Counted from the stretch's first letter, positions 17,728 through 27,497 are shown. The stretch is DNA of 64,000 nucleotides from Splendidivirga corallicola (GCA_030442035.1 JAUJEA010000005.1:372001-436000), one strand, 5' to 3'. Notes: generated by a model not told the origin, from the letters alone. A program made the numbers and translations.

Positions 17728-18858
17728 ATGATCATTCCTCTGAGATTCTGTAAGCAATATTTTTGCTTCATTATTGGCATTATAGCCATCCTTAACACTG
17801 CCTTGTTAAATGCACAAAACACTTCAGACTCCCCTCTTAAGGTTGGCATAGTCGGACTATCACACGATCATGTGCACTGGATATTCAACAGGGAGGATCG
17901 TGGAGATATTAAATTGATTGGTATTGCAGAACCAAACCAAGCCCTTGTACAACGTTATTCAAAGTGGTATAACCTGGACCAGACACTTTTTCATAGCTCT
18001 TTAAAGGAAATGTTAGATAAAACAAATCCTGATGCTGTATTAGCCTTTAATCCGATTTATGAACACCTGGAGGTGGTCAAAGAGGCTGCTCCCAGAGGTA
18101 TTCATGTGATGGTTGAAAAACCACTGGCGGTTAGCGTGGATCATGCTCAACAAATGAAAAAGTTGGCTGAGGAACATAATATCCAACTATTGACTAATTA
18201 TGAAACCACCTGGTATGCCAGCAATCAGGAAGCTCACAACATAGTTCATGATAGTAAAACAATCGGGCCGTTACGCAAGATTGTGGTACATGACGGACAT
18301 CAGGGTCCGAAAGAAATTGGCATAAGCCAGGAGTTCCTGCAATGGTTAACTGATCCGGTAAAAAACGGTGGAGGGGCCATTATTGATTTCGGCTGTTATG
18401 GTGCCAATCTAATTACCTGGCTCATGAAAGGACAAAGACCCAGTTCCATCACAGCAGTGACCAAACAAATCAAACCTGATGTGTATCCCAAGGTTGATGA
18501 TGATGCCAATATCATTTTAACCTATCCCGAAACTGTTGGTATTATACAAGCTTCCTGGAACTGGCCGGTTAGCAGAAAAGACATGGAACTCTATGGAAAA
18601 ACAGGGTATATATTTTGTGACTACGGAGAAAATATGCGTATCCGTGAGAATGAAAAAGAAAAACTCAAACCAGTCAAAGCAAAATCGCTGCAAGACCCTT
18701 ATGACGATCCTTTCGCATATTTCGCAGCCATTATCAAAGGAAAAGTGAAACCGGAACCTTTCGAGCCGTCCTCTCTTGAAAACAATATGATTGTAGTGGA
18801 AATTCTGGAACTGGCCAAGAAGAGCGCCTCTAAAGGGAAGACTATTAAATTGAAGTAG
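17728..18858 (+). CDS. Exported Gfo/Idh/MocA-family oxidoreductase
   Basis: This 376-aa protein has an N-terminal signal-like segment (~10-32, ending NAQN) and then a Rossmann start, LKVGIVGLSHDHVHW. The EKP motif typical of the family is in MVEKPLAVS (~128), followed by a C-terminal alpha/beta domain (GGGAIIDFGCYGANLI). Family members are NAD(P)-dependent sugar or inositol dehydrogenases or glycoside-acting enzymes; several Bacteroidota members are exported through Tat or Sec with bound cofactor. No twin-Arg is visible here. The substrate is unknown. Confidence 0.87.
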   Translation: MIIPLRFCKQYFCFIIGIIAILNTALLNAQNTSDSPLKVGIVGLSHDHVHWIFNREDRGDIKLIGIAEPNQALVQRYSKWYNLDQTLFHSSLKEMLDKTNPDAVLAFNPIYEHLEVVKEAAPRGIHVMVEKPLAVSVDHAQQMKKLAEEHNIQLLTNYETTWYASNQEAHNIVHDSKTIGPLRKIVVHDGHQGPKEIGISQEFLQWLTDPVKNGGGAIIDFGCYGANLITWLMKGQRPSSITAVTKQIKPDVYPKVDDDANIILTYPETVGIIQASWNWPVSRKDMELYGKTGYIFCDYGENMRIRENEKEKLKPVKAKSLQDPYDDPFAYFAAIIKGKVKPEPFEPSSLENNMIVVEILELAKKSASKGKTIKLK

Positions 18859-18919
18859 AAAGATTTCGGATGATGGATGGAAGGCGGTTTTCAGTAACCA
18901 AGTTAAAGAGACTCATAGT

Positions 18920-18952
18920 GTTAGCCAGGTATTTTGATTGTACCTGGCTAAC
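18920..18952. terminator. Hairpin between convergent genes
   Basis: GTTAGCCAGGTA and TACCTGGCTAAC form a perfect 12-bp stem with a 9-nt loop, between the oxidoreductase and the amidase that face each other. No T-run is present, so termination is likely but not certain. Confidence 0.6.
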
Positions 18953-18958
18953 CTATCG

Positions 18959-20581
18959 TTAAAATGCAATGTGCTCCTGAAATTCAGGCGCTCTGCGATG
19001 CTCAGTCAATTGTTCATAGGCAAAGGCTAATTTTATCAACGTTGGCTCGCTGTAGGCTCTACCAAAGAAAGAAATTCCCACAGGCAAACCATTAATAAAT
19101 CCTGCCGGCACTGTGATATTGGGATAGCCTGCTCTGGCTGCAGGAGAAGAGCTGCCTCCTCCAAAGTGATCACCGTTGATCACATCGATTGGCCAGGCGG
19201 GGCCACCGGTAGGACCAATGATAGCATCTAATTGATGTTCGTCCATTACTTTATCAATACCTTCTTCCCTGGATAACCGTAAAATTGTATCCAATGCTTT
19301 TTTGTACTCCTCATCATTGAGATCTCCCTTTTCTTCTGCCATTACTAAAATTTCCTGTTCGAAAAAAGGCATTGATTTGTCCCTATTGTTTTCGTTGTAT
19401 TCAATAACTTCCTTCAGTGTTTTAACCGGAGCATTTGGGCCCAGGCTAGCCAAATATTTATTAACACCATCTTTAAACTCATATAAAAGCACGTCAAAAC
19501 CAGCTCTTCCCATGCCATTGGGTGTCACCTCATCTAAATCGATGATGGTAGCGCCTGCATTTTTCATGGCCAGAATAGCCTTTTCCATTAGCGTGTCTAC
19601 CTTTTCGTGAAAACCCATAAAATTTCTTCCGATTCCTATACGAGCTCCTTTTAAACCATCTTTATCCAGAAATTGTGTGTAATCTGTAAATGATTTACCT
19701 TCACTTTCAAGGGTCCGATCATCTCTGGGGTCAATCCCTGTGAGTGCTCCGAGCAATGTAGCGGCATCACTGACAGTTCTTGCCATTGGACCTGCTGTAT
19801 CTTGTGTGATGGAAATTGGAATGATTCCGGATCTGCCAACCAACCCTACAGTCGGTTTGATACCCACTACCCCATTGGAAGAAGAGGGGCATACAATAGA
19901 ACCGTTGGTTTCGGTTCCAATGGCAATGGCACAAAGGTTTGCAGATACGGCTGCTCCCGAGCCTGAACTTGAACCACAGGGATTTCTATTTAAAATATAG
20001 GGGTTTCTGGTTTGTCCTCCTCTACCACTCCAGCCGCTTGAGGACCTTGTAGAGCGAAAATTAGCCCATTCGCTTAAATTCGTTTTTCCTAAAATAATAG
20101 CGCCTGCTTCTCGAAGTTTTTGAACCACATATGAATCCTGAGGAGCGATAGATCCCTGGAGCACCAAGGTACCTGCGGTGGTTGTCATTTTATCACTTGT
20201 ATCAATATTATCTTTGATCAATACAGGGATTCCATGCAAAGGCCCTCTCACCTTTCCTTCCTTTCTTTCCTGGTCCAACTGATCTGCAATGCTCAATGCA
20301 TCGGGATTCAGTTCGATCACTGAATTCAATTTAGGTCCATTTTGATCAATGGCCGCTATTCTATCCAAATACAATTGTGCAATGCTCTTTGCAGTATACT
20401 TTCCAGACGCCATACCCTCCTGAAGTTGGGCGACTGTTAATTCTTCTAAAGCAAAAGTGACGTGTTCTTCTTTTGAATTCTCCTGAGAAACAGATGATTG
20501 GTTGCTACAAGAGCTTGATAACACCAGAATATGGAAAACTCCAATAATGGCAAAACTTGAAAGAAACTTTTTCCTCTTCAT
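18959..20581 (-). CDS. Amidase-signature family hydrolase, lipoprotein
   Basis: This 540-aa protein has a lipoprotein signal ending in LSSSC (Cys25). The amidase-signature Ser-Ser-Lys triad is in place: Lys123 in IPVLIKDNID, the cis-Ser in NPCGSSSGSG (~204) and the nucleophile Ser228 in TETNGSIV. The enzyme would hydrolyse amides in the periplasm. It differs from GatA by its signal peptide and by its context, which has no gatB or gatC. It closes a stretch of four exported enzymes (14.9-20.6 kb) and is convergent to the oxidoreductase. Confidence 0.92.
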   Translation of the reverse strand: MKRKKFLSSFAIIGVFHILVLSSSCSNQSSVSQENSKEEHVTFALEELTVAQLQEGMASGKYTAKSIAQLYLDRIAAIDQNGPKLNSVIELNPDALSIADQLDQERKEGKVRGPLHGIPVLIKDNIDTSDKMTTTAGTLVLQGSIAPQDSYVVQKLREAGAIILGKTNLSEWANFRSTRSSSGWSGRGGQTRNPYILNRNPCGSSSGSGAAVSANLCAIAIGTETNGSIVCPSSSNGVVGIKPTVGLVGRSGIIPISITQDTAGPMARTVSDAATLLGALTGIDPRDDRTLESEGKSFTDYTQFLDKDGLKGARIGIGRNFMGFHEKVDTLMEKAILAMKNAGATIIDLDEVTPNGMGRAGFDVLLYEFKDGVNKYLASLGPNAPVKTLKEVIEYNENNRDKSMPFFEQEILVMAEEKGDLNDEEYKKALDTILRLSREEGIDKVMDEHQLDAIIGPTGGPAWPIDVINGDHFGGGSSSPAARAGYPNITVPAGFINGLPVGISFFGRAYSEPTLIKLAFAYEQLTEHRRAPEFQEHIAF

Positions 20582-21252
20582 ACATTTTTGGTTTACGTTG
20601 CGTAGGTAAATTGATTTATAGAGCTTATCAAACTATGCTGGAGATAAGAACAAGTCTGCAAATAATTTAAACCTACCTGCATACATCAGGCACCCTAAAT
20701 TACAAAAAATTGGATTTTGTTAACCCTACCTGCATTATTATGTTGATTCTTCATGGATACTTGCTTCCCATCATTTCGTCTAAACCGATTACCGATCCAA
20801 ATGACTTGAGTTACACAAAAAAATGTATAGCACATGCTTATTTAGTCCCCCCAAAAAAGTCCTCGTTACAGTAATAAGTAGCAAGAATTTAGTATAAAGA
20901 CTAATAACATATAGGTTTAAGCCCGGCAATTAAACCTAGCTTTCGTAAAATTTAACATCATTATCTTTTTTACTTTATCCTATCACACAAACTTTGCAAG
21001 CTTATTGATCCCAATGCCATTCAATTAAAAGCTTGCAAATTTGGTCGTTCTATTTCTCTGAAGAAAAGAAAAAAGCCACAGCAATTTATCTTTCATCTTG
21101 AATCTTTTATCTAAAATCCTGTCTAAACAAGGCAATGAGCCTTTCTAAGAAAAACAAATGATACTTTTTTAGGACCGACGACCGACTATTTAATATCGCT
21201 TGAATTTATAATCAAAAAAAGTCATATCTTAATCAGCTTTGATCATCATAAT
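20582..21252. other. Intergenic region with a hairpin
   Basis: About 670 bases without a recognised gene. It holds the inverted repeat at 20993-21039 and two nearby copies of CCTACCTGCAT. No RNA gene was recognised. Confidence 0.5.
20993..21039. repeat. Inverted repeat with 11-bp arms
   Basis: TTTGCAAGCTT (20993-21003) pairs perfectly with AAGCTTGCAAA (21029-21039); TTGA and TCAA extend it inward. The loop contains AATGCCATT, which also starts the ends of the MITE-like elements at 9.9 and 50.9 kb, though this could be chance. Confidence 0.5.
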
Positions 21253-21660
21253 ATGTTTGTTGAAAGAAATCGGTTTATTTATACATTGTTAATCATCACT
21301 ACAGTTTTCCTTGGACTGGCATCCCGAAAATTCGCAGCAGTACTTCCAAAGTTTATAGCAGATTATTCAGGTGATACACTTTGGGCCTTAATGGTCTATT
21401 TTGGTTTCGGTTGGCTTTTTAACAAAAGCAGGATTTTTTTGATTGCCATTCTCACCTTGTCTTTTTCCTATGCAATTGAAATCAGTCAACTTTATAGTGC
21501 ATCCTGGTTGGATTCAATCAGAGCCACAAGGCTGGGTGGTCTGATTTTAGGATTTGGTTTTCTTTGGAGTGATCTAATCTGTTATACGGTAGGAGTTATC
21601 TTAGGAGTCTTATTGGAGAAGTTCTTTCTTTTAAAAGCTTCATTTAAAAAGACTAAATGA
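21253..21660 (+). CDS. DUF2809 membrane protein
   Basis: This 135-aa protein has four or five membrane helices and the DUF2809 signature residues: SGDTLWALMVYF, AIEISQLY and RATRLGGLILGFGFLWSD. The function of the family is unknown. It is monocistronic and ends at a strong bidirectional terminator shared with dnaN. Confidence 0.85.
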   Translation: MFVERNRFIYTLLIITTVFLGLASRKFAAVLPKFIADYSGDTLWALMVYFGFGWLFNKSRIFLIAILTLSFSYAIEISQLYSASWLDSIRATRLGGLILGFGFLWSDLICYTVGVILGVLLEKFFLLKASFKKTK

Positions 21661-21697
21661 ATCTGTATAAGTGCATCATGCATCTTATCGCTTTAAT

Positions 21698-21735
21698 AAA
21701 GAGAAAGGAGCCGTAAACAGCTCCTTTCTCTTTTT
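21698..21735. terminator. Bidirectional intrinsic terminator (DUF2809 gene / dnaN)
   Basis: AAAGAGAAAGGAGC and GCTCCTTTCTCTTT form a 14-bp stem with an 8-nt loop; T's follow on the plus strand and the A's at the left give T's on the minus strand. It separates two convergent genes. Confidence 0.92.
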
Positions 21736-21758
21736 GATCGCTGATATCATATACCCTG

Positions 21759-22883
21759 TTAAACATAATTGCTTAACATCACAGGCATGACCAGCATTAA
21801 TATATCTTCGTTGTCGTTCTTGTCTTTGGGTAAAATCAAACCTGCTCTATTGGGTGCAGATAGTTGCAGCACCACATGATCAGAATCAATATTGCTTAAC
21901 ATCTCAACCAGAAACTTTGCATTAAAGCCGATCTCAATATCTTCTCCCTCATGCTCACATAACAATCTTTCGTTGGCTTCATTAGAGAAGTCAAGGTCTT
22001 CAGCTGATATCTGCAACTCACTTCCGGTAATCTTTAACCTTACCTGGTGCGTAGTTTTATTGGCATAAATGGATATCCTGCGCAACGATCCTAAGAATTC
22101 CGATCTATCAATCGTCATCAAATTGTTGTTATCAGCAGGGATCACATTTTCGTAATCCGGAAAACGCTCATCGATCAATCGACAAATTAATTTCACATTG
22201 TCAAATTTGAAAAAAGCGTTAGCTGGGTTAAACTCCAGTGTAACGTTAGAGTTTTCAGCAGGCAGGGAAGCCTTTAGCAAATTAAGTGCTTTCCGAGGAA
22301 TAATAATGGTATTGTCTGTATCAGCGGCGATATCAACTCTTCTGTACCTAACCAGTCTATGACCATCTGTAGCCACAAAGGTGGTATTGGTTTCACTTAA
22401 ATTCAGGTAAACACCTGTCATGGCTGGCCTGAGTTCATCGTTGCTGGTAGCAAAAATTGTATTGTTAATGGCGGCACCTAAAACGCCTGTAGACATGTTT
22501 ACAGAATACCCATCGCTGACCGTTGGGACTTTTGGAAAATCGGTGGCATTCTCACCAGCCAGTTTATAGCGTCCGTTGTCAGAGCTTAATTCAATGCTGT
22601 AAGTTTCTTCATCGATTGAGAAAGTCACCGGTTGCTCTGGTAAGTTCCTCAATGTTTCCAACAATATTTTGGCCGGAACAGCAATGCTACCGGACTCTTT
22701 GGCCTCAACTTCTAACTCTGTGATCATAGAGGTCTGAAGATCGGAAGCCGTTACTGTTAGGATCCCGTCATTTATTTCAAATAAAAAATTCTCAAGAATT
22801 GGAACAACCGGATTTGAGGTGATGACACCATTGATACCTGAGAGTTGTTTTAGCAATGACGAGGAAGAAACAATAAATTTCAT
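21759..22883 (-). CDS. dnaN: DNA polymerase III beta sliding clamp
   Basis: This 374-aa protein has the normal length and features of the beta clamp: an N-terminal MKFIVSSSSLLKQL start, VPAKILLETLRNLP, the TDGHRLVRYRR motif in domain 2 and the C-terminal LVMPVMLSNYV that forms part of the partner-binding pocket. The dimer encircles DNA and holds polymerase III and other partners. It lies downstream of gldA-gldF-gldG-DUF4340 on the same strand, separated by about 210 bp, so it may have its own promoter. dnaA is not adjacent. Confidence 0.98.
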   Translation of the reverse strand: MKFIVSSSSLLKQLSGINGVITSNPVVPILENFLFEINDGILTVTASDLQTSMITELEVEAKESGSIAVPAKILLETLRNLPEQPVTFSIDEETYSIELSSDNGRYKLAGENATDFPKVPTVSDGYSVNMSTGVLGAAINNTIFATSNDELRPAMTGVYLNLSETNTTFVATDGHRLVRYRRVDIAADTDNTIIIPRKALNLLKASLPAENSNVTLEFNPANAFFKFDNVKLICRLIDERFPDYENVIPADNNNLMTIDRSEFLGSLRRISIYANKTTHQVRLKITGSELQISAEDLDFSNEANERLLCEHEGEDIEIGFNAKFLVEMLSNIDSDHVVLQLSAPNRAGLILPKDKNDNEDILMLVMPVMLSNYV

Positions 22884-23097
22884 GCGTTTATATTTTTAAA
22901 AGATCACATAGTTTACCCGATTTACCGGGAGAACTCACCAAAACAATATAATCGCATTCCATGGATAGAATAAAATTATTTCGTAGTGGTTCAGTTCATA
23001 AGGTAAGATTTAAATAGCTCTAAAAAACTCGGTAAAGTTAAAAATAATATTCTTATTTCTATAAAATAAAAAACATTTATAAGAAGGGTTAAAATGG

Positions 23098-24045
23098 CTA
23101 ATTTGCTATATAATCCTCCTTCTTTTTCAGCAAAAGTTCAGCACGCTTTTCTCCAATTATTACAAGCTGGTCTTCTTTGGAAAGTTTGCCCAAAAATTTA
23201 TTATCATCAGGCAGCTTTGGATATAAAATTAATTGCTGGTTTTTTGAAGAATCGATTTCTTCCAATGAGATCTTTGCAAATGGATCGGTCCTGGCCAGGC
23301 TATCATATTCAGCAGATGTGCCGGCAGTAACGAACCTATCCACTCCAAAGTTCTCAAAAAGACTGACATAATCCATCATTACAGTAGTATCTACTTGATT
23401 GATACCAGGTATGACAAAAAAGTTATCCTGAAATATTATTTCAAAACTATTTTGGGTAGCCTTATCATATTCTATTTTCAAACCAATTAATGATCTCCAT
23501 GACGTAGAGAAAATTTTATTGTCACGCCAGTCGTTTTCCTTAAGATTAAAAAAACCTGTCAGATCACTCGTGTAGCCCGGAATGTAAACAACATATGGAT
23601 CACCGCTATCTTTCACTTTAAAATAGGAAACTGTTTTGGTATCATTTCCTCCAACAATGAAGGAAAGAATAACCTCGTCATTTTCATAAATTTCCACTAA
23701 AGTACCTTCATTATCCAATGCGTCATTGATCGATGACAGCTGTTGCTTGGCTACCGGTCTTTTTATTTTCACCCTGTTCATAATGGCCAGTAACAATTTA
23801 TTCAGTCGATCATTCATCACATAATTGTTATTGACCATCCAACGGTTGCCCGTTTTCTCCAACCTGGTTGTCTCTCCGGCATTTTTCAACACGACTTTAT
23901 CTATTCTCGATGTATCGGCAATGCTAAATTTGTATTGATCAATATCCGGTCTGGAATTAGAACCACCAGTGAACATGAGTGCCACTGTAACAACAATCAA
24001 AACAAGCAGTATGATCAGCAGTCTGATGTTCTTTTTGTTATTCAT
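23098..24045 (-). CDS. DUF4340 domain protein of the gld operon
   Basis: This 315-aa protein has one N-terminal membrane helix (~7-27) followed by an exported domain, with repeated sequence features of DUF4340 (VLKNAGETTRLEKTGNRWMV, VGGNDTKTVSYFKV, GFFNLKENDWRDNKIF). Its ATG overlaps the gldG stop by 4 nt, so it is coupled to the Gld ABC transporter genes and probably works with them. DUF4340 proteins often follow GldG-like proteins in ABC-2 loci; a molecular role is not established. Confidence 0.85.
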   Translation of the reverse strand: MNNKKNIRLLIILLVLIVVTVALMFTGGSNSRPDIDQYKFSIADTSRIDKVVLKNAGETTRLEKTGNRWMVNNNYVMNDRLNKLLLAIMNRVKIKRPVAKQQLSSINDALDNEGTLVEIYENDEVILSFIVGGNDTKTVSYFKVKDSGDPYVVYIPGYTSDLTGFFNLKENDWRDNKIFSTSWRSLIGLKIEYDKATQNSFEIIFQDNFFVIPGINQVDTTVMMDYVSLFENFGVDRFVTAGTSAEYDSLARTDPFAKISLEEIDSSKNQQLILYPKLPDDNKFLGKLSKEDQLVIIGEKRAELLLKKKEDYIAN

Positions 24046-25724
24046 GACTTAAAGTTTGTAAACCTTCGCTTTCTTAGAAAAAATCGTAGAAATCCATAAA
24101 GTACGACCAGGACAACAGGTAATGCAAGGTTGGTAACCTGCCAAAACAATCTTTCTTCCTGTATCTTTATTTTATCCAATGGTCTGATTTTAATTTCCTT
24201 CGATTTGGCGGTAATTATCCCATCATCGTCCAGCATATATTGCAAAGCATTTTTGATAAAATCATCATTAGCAAATTTCTGCCTGGTTAGTTCATCAATG
24301 CCTAAATCCAGTGGTTGACCATTTTTTAAGCTAAACTCATTCCTTACAAAATCTCCGTCAGGCACTATCAACAATTTTGTAGGAACCCCTTGCTCTCTGA
24401 AGGACCCCTTATCAACTCCCTTTGGTAAAAATCTGTTTTTATACAAAGAGGTAAAAGATCCTTCCAGTAAATAAGCCAGGGCTATGGGATTCTGATTATA
24501 AAAATCCTCTTGTTTAATGCCCCTCAGATCACTCAAAGAAACTCTTAGGGGTGAGCCGAGTTTTCTGGAGTATTGACTACTAAACATTAAGGGTGTTTTA
24601 AGAATGCCTTCGGCTTTCACCGTGTCCATACTGTTAATAAACTTTGCATAGGTAGCATCGATGTTTTTAACGATCGGATGATCAGCATAGCGATTGATCA
24701 TTGGAAAAAAGGGCCATTTAAACCCCTGGATTTGTGGTTGATCACCAATCATTCCGACGACAACCGGAACATTCCCTGCAGTAAGGTCCTGAACATAGTC
24801 TCTGTTGATGCGAATTCCGTATTTAAATAACTGATCGTCCAGATTAAGATCTATCGGCAAAGCATAAGTGGAGCTGTTCAAAGCACTATCAATATTGACC
24901 GCAAGCATATCCACAAAGAATAATACTTTTCCTCCCCTCATAATATATTGATCGAGCTTATACTTGTCCTGCTCACTAAAAGCCTTTTTCGGTTTGGCTA
25001 TGATGACCGCATCATAGCCTTCCAAGGCTTGTTTCCTTGGAAGATTTACATTAAATACATGATAGGTTTCAAGCAAAGTGTTTGTCAAGCCGGTCAACTC
25101 CAGAGAGTCTGCCTCGTTATGGCCTTTTATTAAACCAATACTTTTCTTGTCATCGTTGGTGAGCCCCCTGATCGTTGAAACAAATTCATATTCCAATCCT
25201 TCAATGGATTCATTGATGGCCGATAACCCTCCCTGTCCTCTTAATAAGGCCACCGGTTTTTCTCTCCCTCCGTAGGACACGATTGCTCCCGGAAAAATAA
25301 TTTTCTCGACTTTAGCTCCATCGGCATTATCAAAAAGACGCGTACGTTGGAGTCCCTTTTCTTCAAGGCTTTTGTAGAACTCTTCCCTTGCCCTGGCACT
25401 TGAGGCTTTTGAAGGATCTATAAAATTATATTGTATATTATTTGAGGCGTAAATTTTAAACTCATCCAATCGTTCCCTGGCAGCTTTTTTCAACTTTTTT
25501 AGTGGGGCAGGAAGGTCTCCTTCCAGGTAAATATCAATGTATACGGCATCATCCAAATTGCGAAGGAGATCCTTGGAAGCTTCAGTAATTGAAAATCGTT
25601 TTTCTTCCGTAAGGTCTATTCGGAAGATATATTTGGAAGCCAATACATTCGCCAAAATGATCAGCACCACTCCTATGCAGAATTTCAGGACAGACTCCCA
25701 CATTTTTACTCCGGAATTTACCAT
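24042..25724 (-). CDS. gldG: Gliding-motility ABC transporter protein GldG
   Basis: This 560-aa protein has TM helices at both ends (~14-30 and ~535-555) with a large exported domain between, as GldG proteins do. Recognisable parts include the N-terminal RIDLTEEKRFSITEASKDLL, a central region with RGGKVLFFVDML (~280) and the C-terminal LIVPDGDFVRNEF. In Flavobacterium, GldG works with GldA and GldF as an ABC transporter needed for gliding. Here the gene overlaps gldF by 7 nt upstream and the DUF4340 gene by 4 nt downstream. Confidence 0.93.
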   Translation of the reverse strand: MVNSGVKMWESVLKFCIGVVLIILANVLASKYIFRIDLTEEKRFSITEASKDLLRNLDDAVYIDIYLEGDLPAPLKKLKKAARERLDEFKIYASNNIQYNFIDPSKASSARAREEFYKSLEEKGLQRTRLFDNADGAKVEKIIFPGAIVSYGGREKPVALLRGQGGLSAINESIEGLEYEFVSTIRGLTNDDKKSIGLIKGHNEADSLELTGLTNTLLETYHVFNVNLPRKQALEGYDAVIIAKPKKAFSEQDKYKLDQYIMRGGKVLFFVDMLAVNIDSALNSSTYALPIDLNLDDQLFKYGIRINRDYVQDLTAGNVPVVVGMIGDQPQIQGFKWPFFPMINRYADHPIVKNIDATYAKFINSMDTVKAEGILKTPLMFSSQYSRKLGSPLRVSLSDLRGIKQEDFYNQNPIALAYLLEGSFTSLYKNRFLPKGVDKGSFREQGVPTKLLIVPDGDFVRNEFSLKNGQPLDLGIDELTRQKFANDDFIKNALQYMLDDDGIITAKSKEIKIRPLDKIKIQEERLFWQVTNLALPVVLVVLYGFLRFFLRKRRFTNFKS

Positions 25725-26446
25725 TTTCTACTTCCCAAGATTAAATTGGTCAACAACAACATCAAAGCGATCATACTTATGAAATAAACAACATCTCTCA
25801 GATCAACCAGCCCTCTGCTTAAAGCATTATAATGATATATAATCCCGAGTTGTTCAAGCATCACAGCACTACCTCCCCAGATATCTATAGAGGCGATGGA
25901 ATCAAATCCTACGTAAAGAAAAAAACAAAGGAACACCGCTATGATAAAAGCGATTATTTGATTTTCGGTAATCGCAGATGAAAAAACACCAATGGATGTG
26001 AACAATGCTCCCAAAAGTATCAAACCAATATAAGACCCAATTACCCCTGCCGAATCTATGTTACCCTCGGGACTGCCTAATTTGTACAACGTGAAATAGT
26101 AAATAACTGTAGGTATCAAGGCAAAAATCACCACCAATAATCCGGAAAAGTATTTTCCCAATATAATTTGCATATCCGTGAGAGGTCTGGTAAGCAGTAG
26201 CTCAAGGGTACCTGACTTTTTTTCCTCAGAAAACAATCTCATGGTAATGGCAGGGATCAAAAAAAGAAAAACATATGGTCCTAAGGAAAAAAGTGTATCC
26301 ATATCAGCAAACTCATAGTCCAGCACATTTGTGTCGGGAAATACCCACATGAGCAAACCAATACCTGTTAGAAACACGCATATTACAATATAGGCTATCA
26401 GTGAATTCAGGAAGCTGTTTACTTCTTTGATCAATATCTGAAGCAT
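25718..26446 (-). CDS. gldF: Gliding-motility ABC transporter permease GldF
   Basis: This 242-aa ABC-2 permease has about six helices. The segment ITMRLFSEEKKSGTLELLLT (~62-81) is the family's cytoplasmic EKKxGTLE motif. It lies 4 nt after gldA and overlaps gldG, so all three are one transcription unit. It forms the membrane channel of the Gld ABC transporter. Confidence 0.94.
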   Translation of the reverse strand: MLQILIKEVNSFLNSLIAYIVICVFLTGIGLLMWVFPDTNVLDYEFADMDTLFSLGPYVFLFLIPAITMRLFSEEKKSGTLELLLTRPLTDMQIILGKYFSGLLVVIFALIPTVIYYFTLYKLGSPEGNIDSAGVIGSYIGLILLGALFTSIGVFSSAITENQIIAFIIAVFLCFFLYVGFDSIASIDIWGGSAVMLEQLGIIYHYNALSRGLVDLRDVVYFISMIALMLLLTNLILGSRKW

Positions 26447-26450
26447 ATAA

Positions 26451-27365
26451 TTATTTTTTTGTCAGTTTATGAAAAATACTTTCCAGTGATCTCTCCTCTT
26501 GGGAAAGCCCTAAGAGTGTTTTTTCATTTTCTGTGGCGAATTTGAATATTTCACCCCTGATATCCTTTCCGGAAGCCACCTTAATAATGTATTTCCCCGT
26601 TTTCTCCTCTGCTACTTCTATCACCCCCTCGATAGCCTCAAGTTTTGTCTGATCTATGCTATCGGAGAATTCCGCGCTGAGTATATCAAAATCTTCCTGA
26701 TCCTCCTTGAGTTGATCAACCGGGCTATCCGCTACTATCTTTCCTGAATTGATGATAATAACACGATCACAAAGCGCTTGAACCTCCTGCATGATATGTG
26801 TAGAGAATATAACTGTCTTCTCCTGACTAATATTTTTAATGAGCTTCCTGATCTCCAGAATTTGATTTGGGTCCAAACCGGTCGTGGGTTCATCCAGGAT
26901 AAACACCTTGGGATCATGGACCATGGCTTGTGCCAATCCAACCCGCTGTCTGTATCCCTTTGACAGCGCACCAATTTTTTTGTTTTGTTCAATAGTCAAT
27001 CCACACAGTCCAATCATTTCCTCCACACGTTTTCTCAATGATTTTCCGGACAGTCCATGAAGAGAACCAATAAAACCCAGGTACTCATGCACATACATAT
27101 CCAAATAGAGTGGGTTATGTTCAGGCAGATAACCAATCACTTTTCTAACAGCAATAGGCTTTTCTACTACATCATATCCACATACTTGCACAGTGCCCTC
27201 CGTTGGAGGCACATAACAAGTAGCTATTTTCATTGTAGTCGATTTTCCCGCTCCGTTGGGTCCAAGGAAACCCAATATTTCTCCTTCATTCACCTCAAAA
27301 GAAATATCATCCACCGCCTTTTGAGCGCCATATAATTTCGTAAGGTTCTTGACTGTAATTGACAT
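26451..27365 (-). CDS. gldA: Gliding-motility ABC transporter ATPase GldA
   Basis: This 304-aa ABC ATPase has Walker A GPNGAGKST, the Q-loop region near IGYLPEHNPLY, the signature LSKGYRQRVGLAQ, Walker B VFILDEPTTGLDP and an H-loop in FSTHIMQEV, plus a C-terminal extension. It hydrolyses ATP to drive the GldFG transporter. It is the first gene of the operon and a TAGATTTG box lies about 20 nt before its start. Confidence 0.95.
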   Translation of the reverse strand: MSITVKNLTKLYGAQKAVDDISFEVNEGEILGFLGPNGAGKSTTMKIATCYVPPTEGTVQVCGYDVVEKPIAVRKVIGYLPEHNPLYLDMYVHEYLGFIGSLHGLSGKSLRKRVEEMIGLCGLTIEQNKKIGALSKGYRQRVGLAQAMVHDPKVFILDEPTTGLDPNQILEIRKLIKNISQEKTVIFSTHIMQEVQALCDRVIIINSGKIVADSPVDQLKEDQEDFDILSAEFSDSIDQTKLEAIEGVIEVAEEKTGKYIIKVASGKDIRGEIFKFATENEKTLLGLSQEERSLESIFHKLTKK

Positions 27366-27384
27366 GCACCCTTAATTAAACAAA

Positions 27385-27392
27385 CAAATCTA
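27385..27392 (-). promoter_or_regulatory. Candidate promoter -7 box for the gldA operon
   Basis: TAGATTTG on the minus strand fits the Bacteroidota consensus TAnnTTTG, about 20 nt before the gldA ATG. No clear TTTG -33 box was seen at the expected spacing. Confidence 0.5.
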
Positions 27393-27497
27393 TACTATTT
27401 GGTGAATATAAAACAGTACCCATACACTTCGTTGTATAAAAGTAACCAGGAATATTTATCTACTCAGTGTTAAAATTTCATGGCAATTAAAATATTG

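Noticed and set aside
20662-20746. Two copies of CCTACCTGCAT in the 20.6-kb gap
   Set aside because: Too short and too few to call a repeat family without genome-wide counts.
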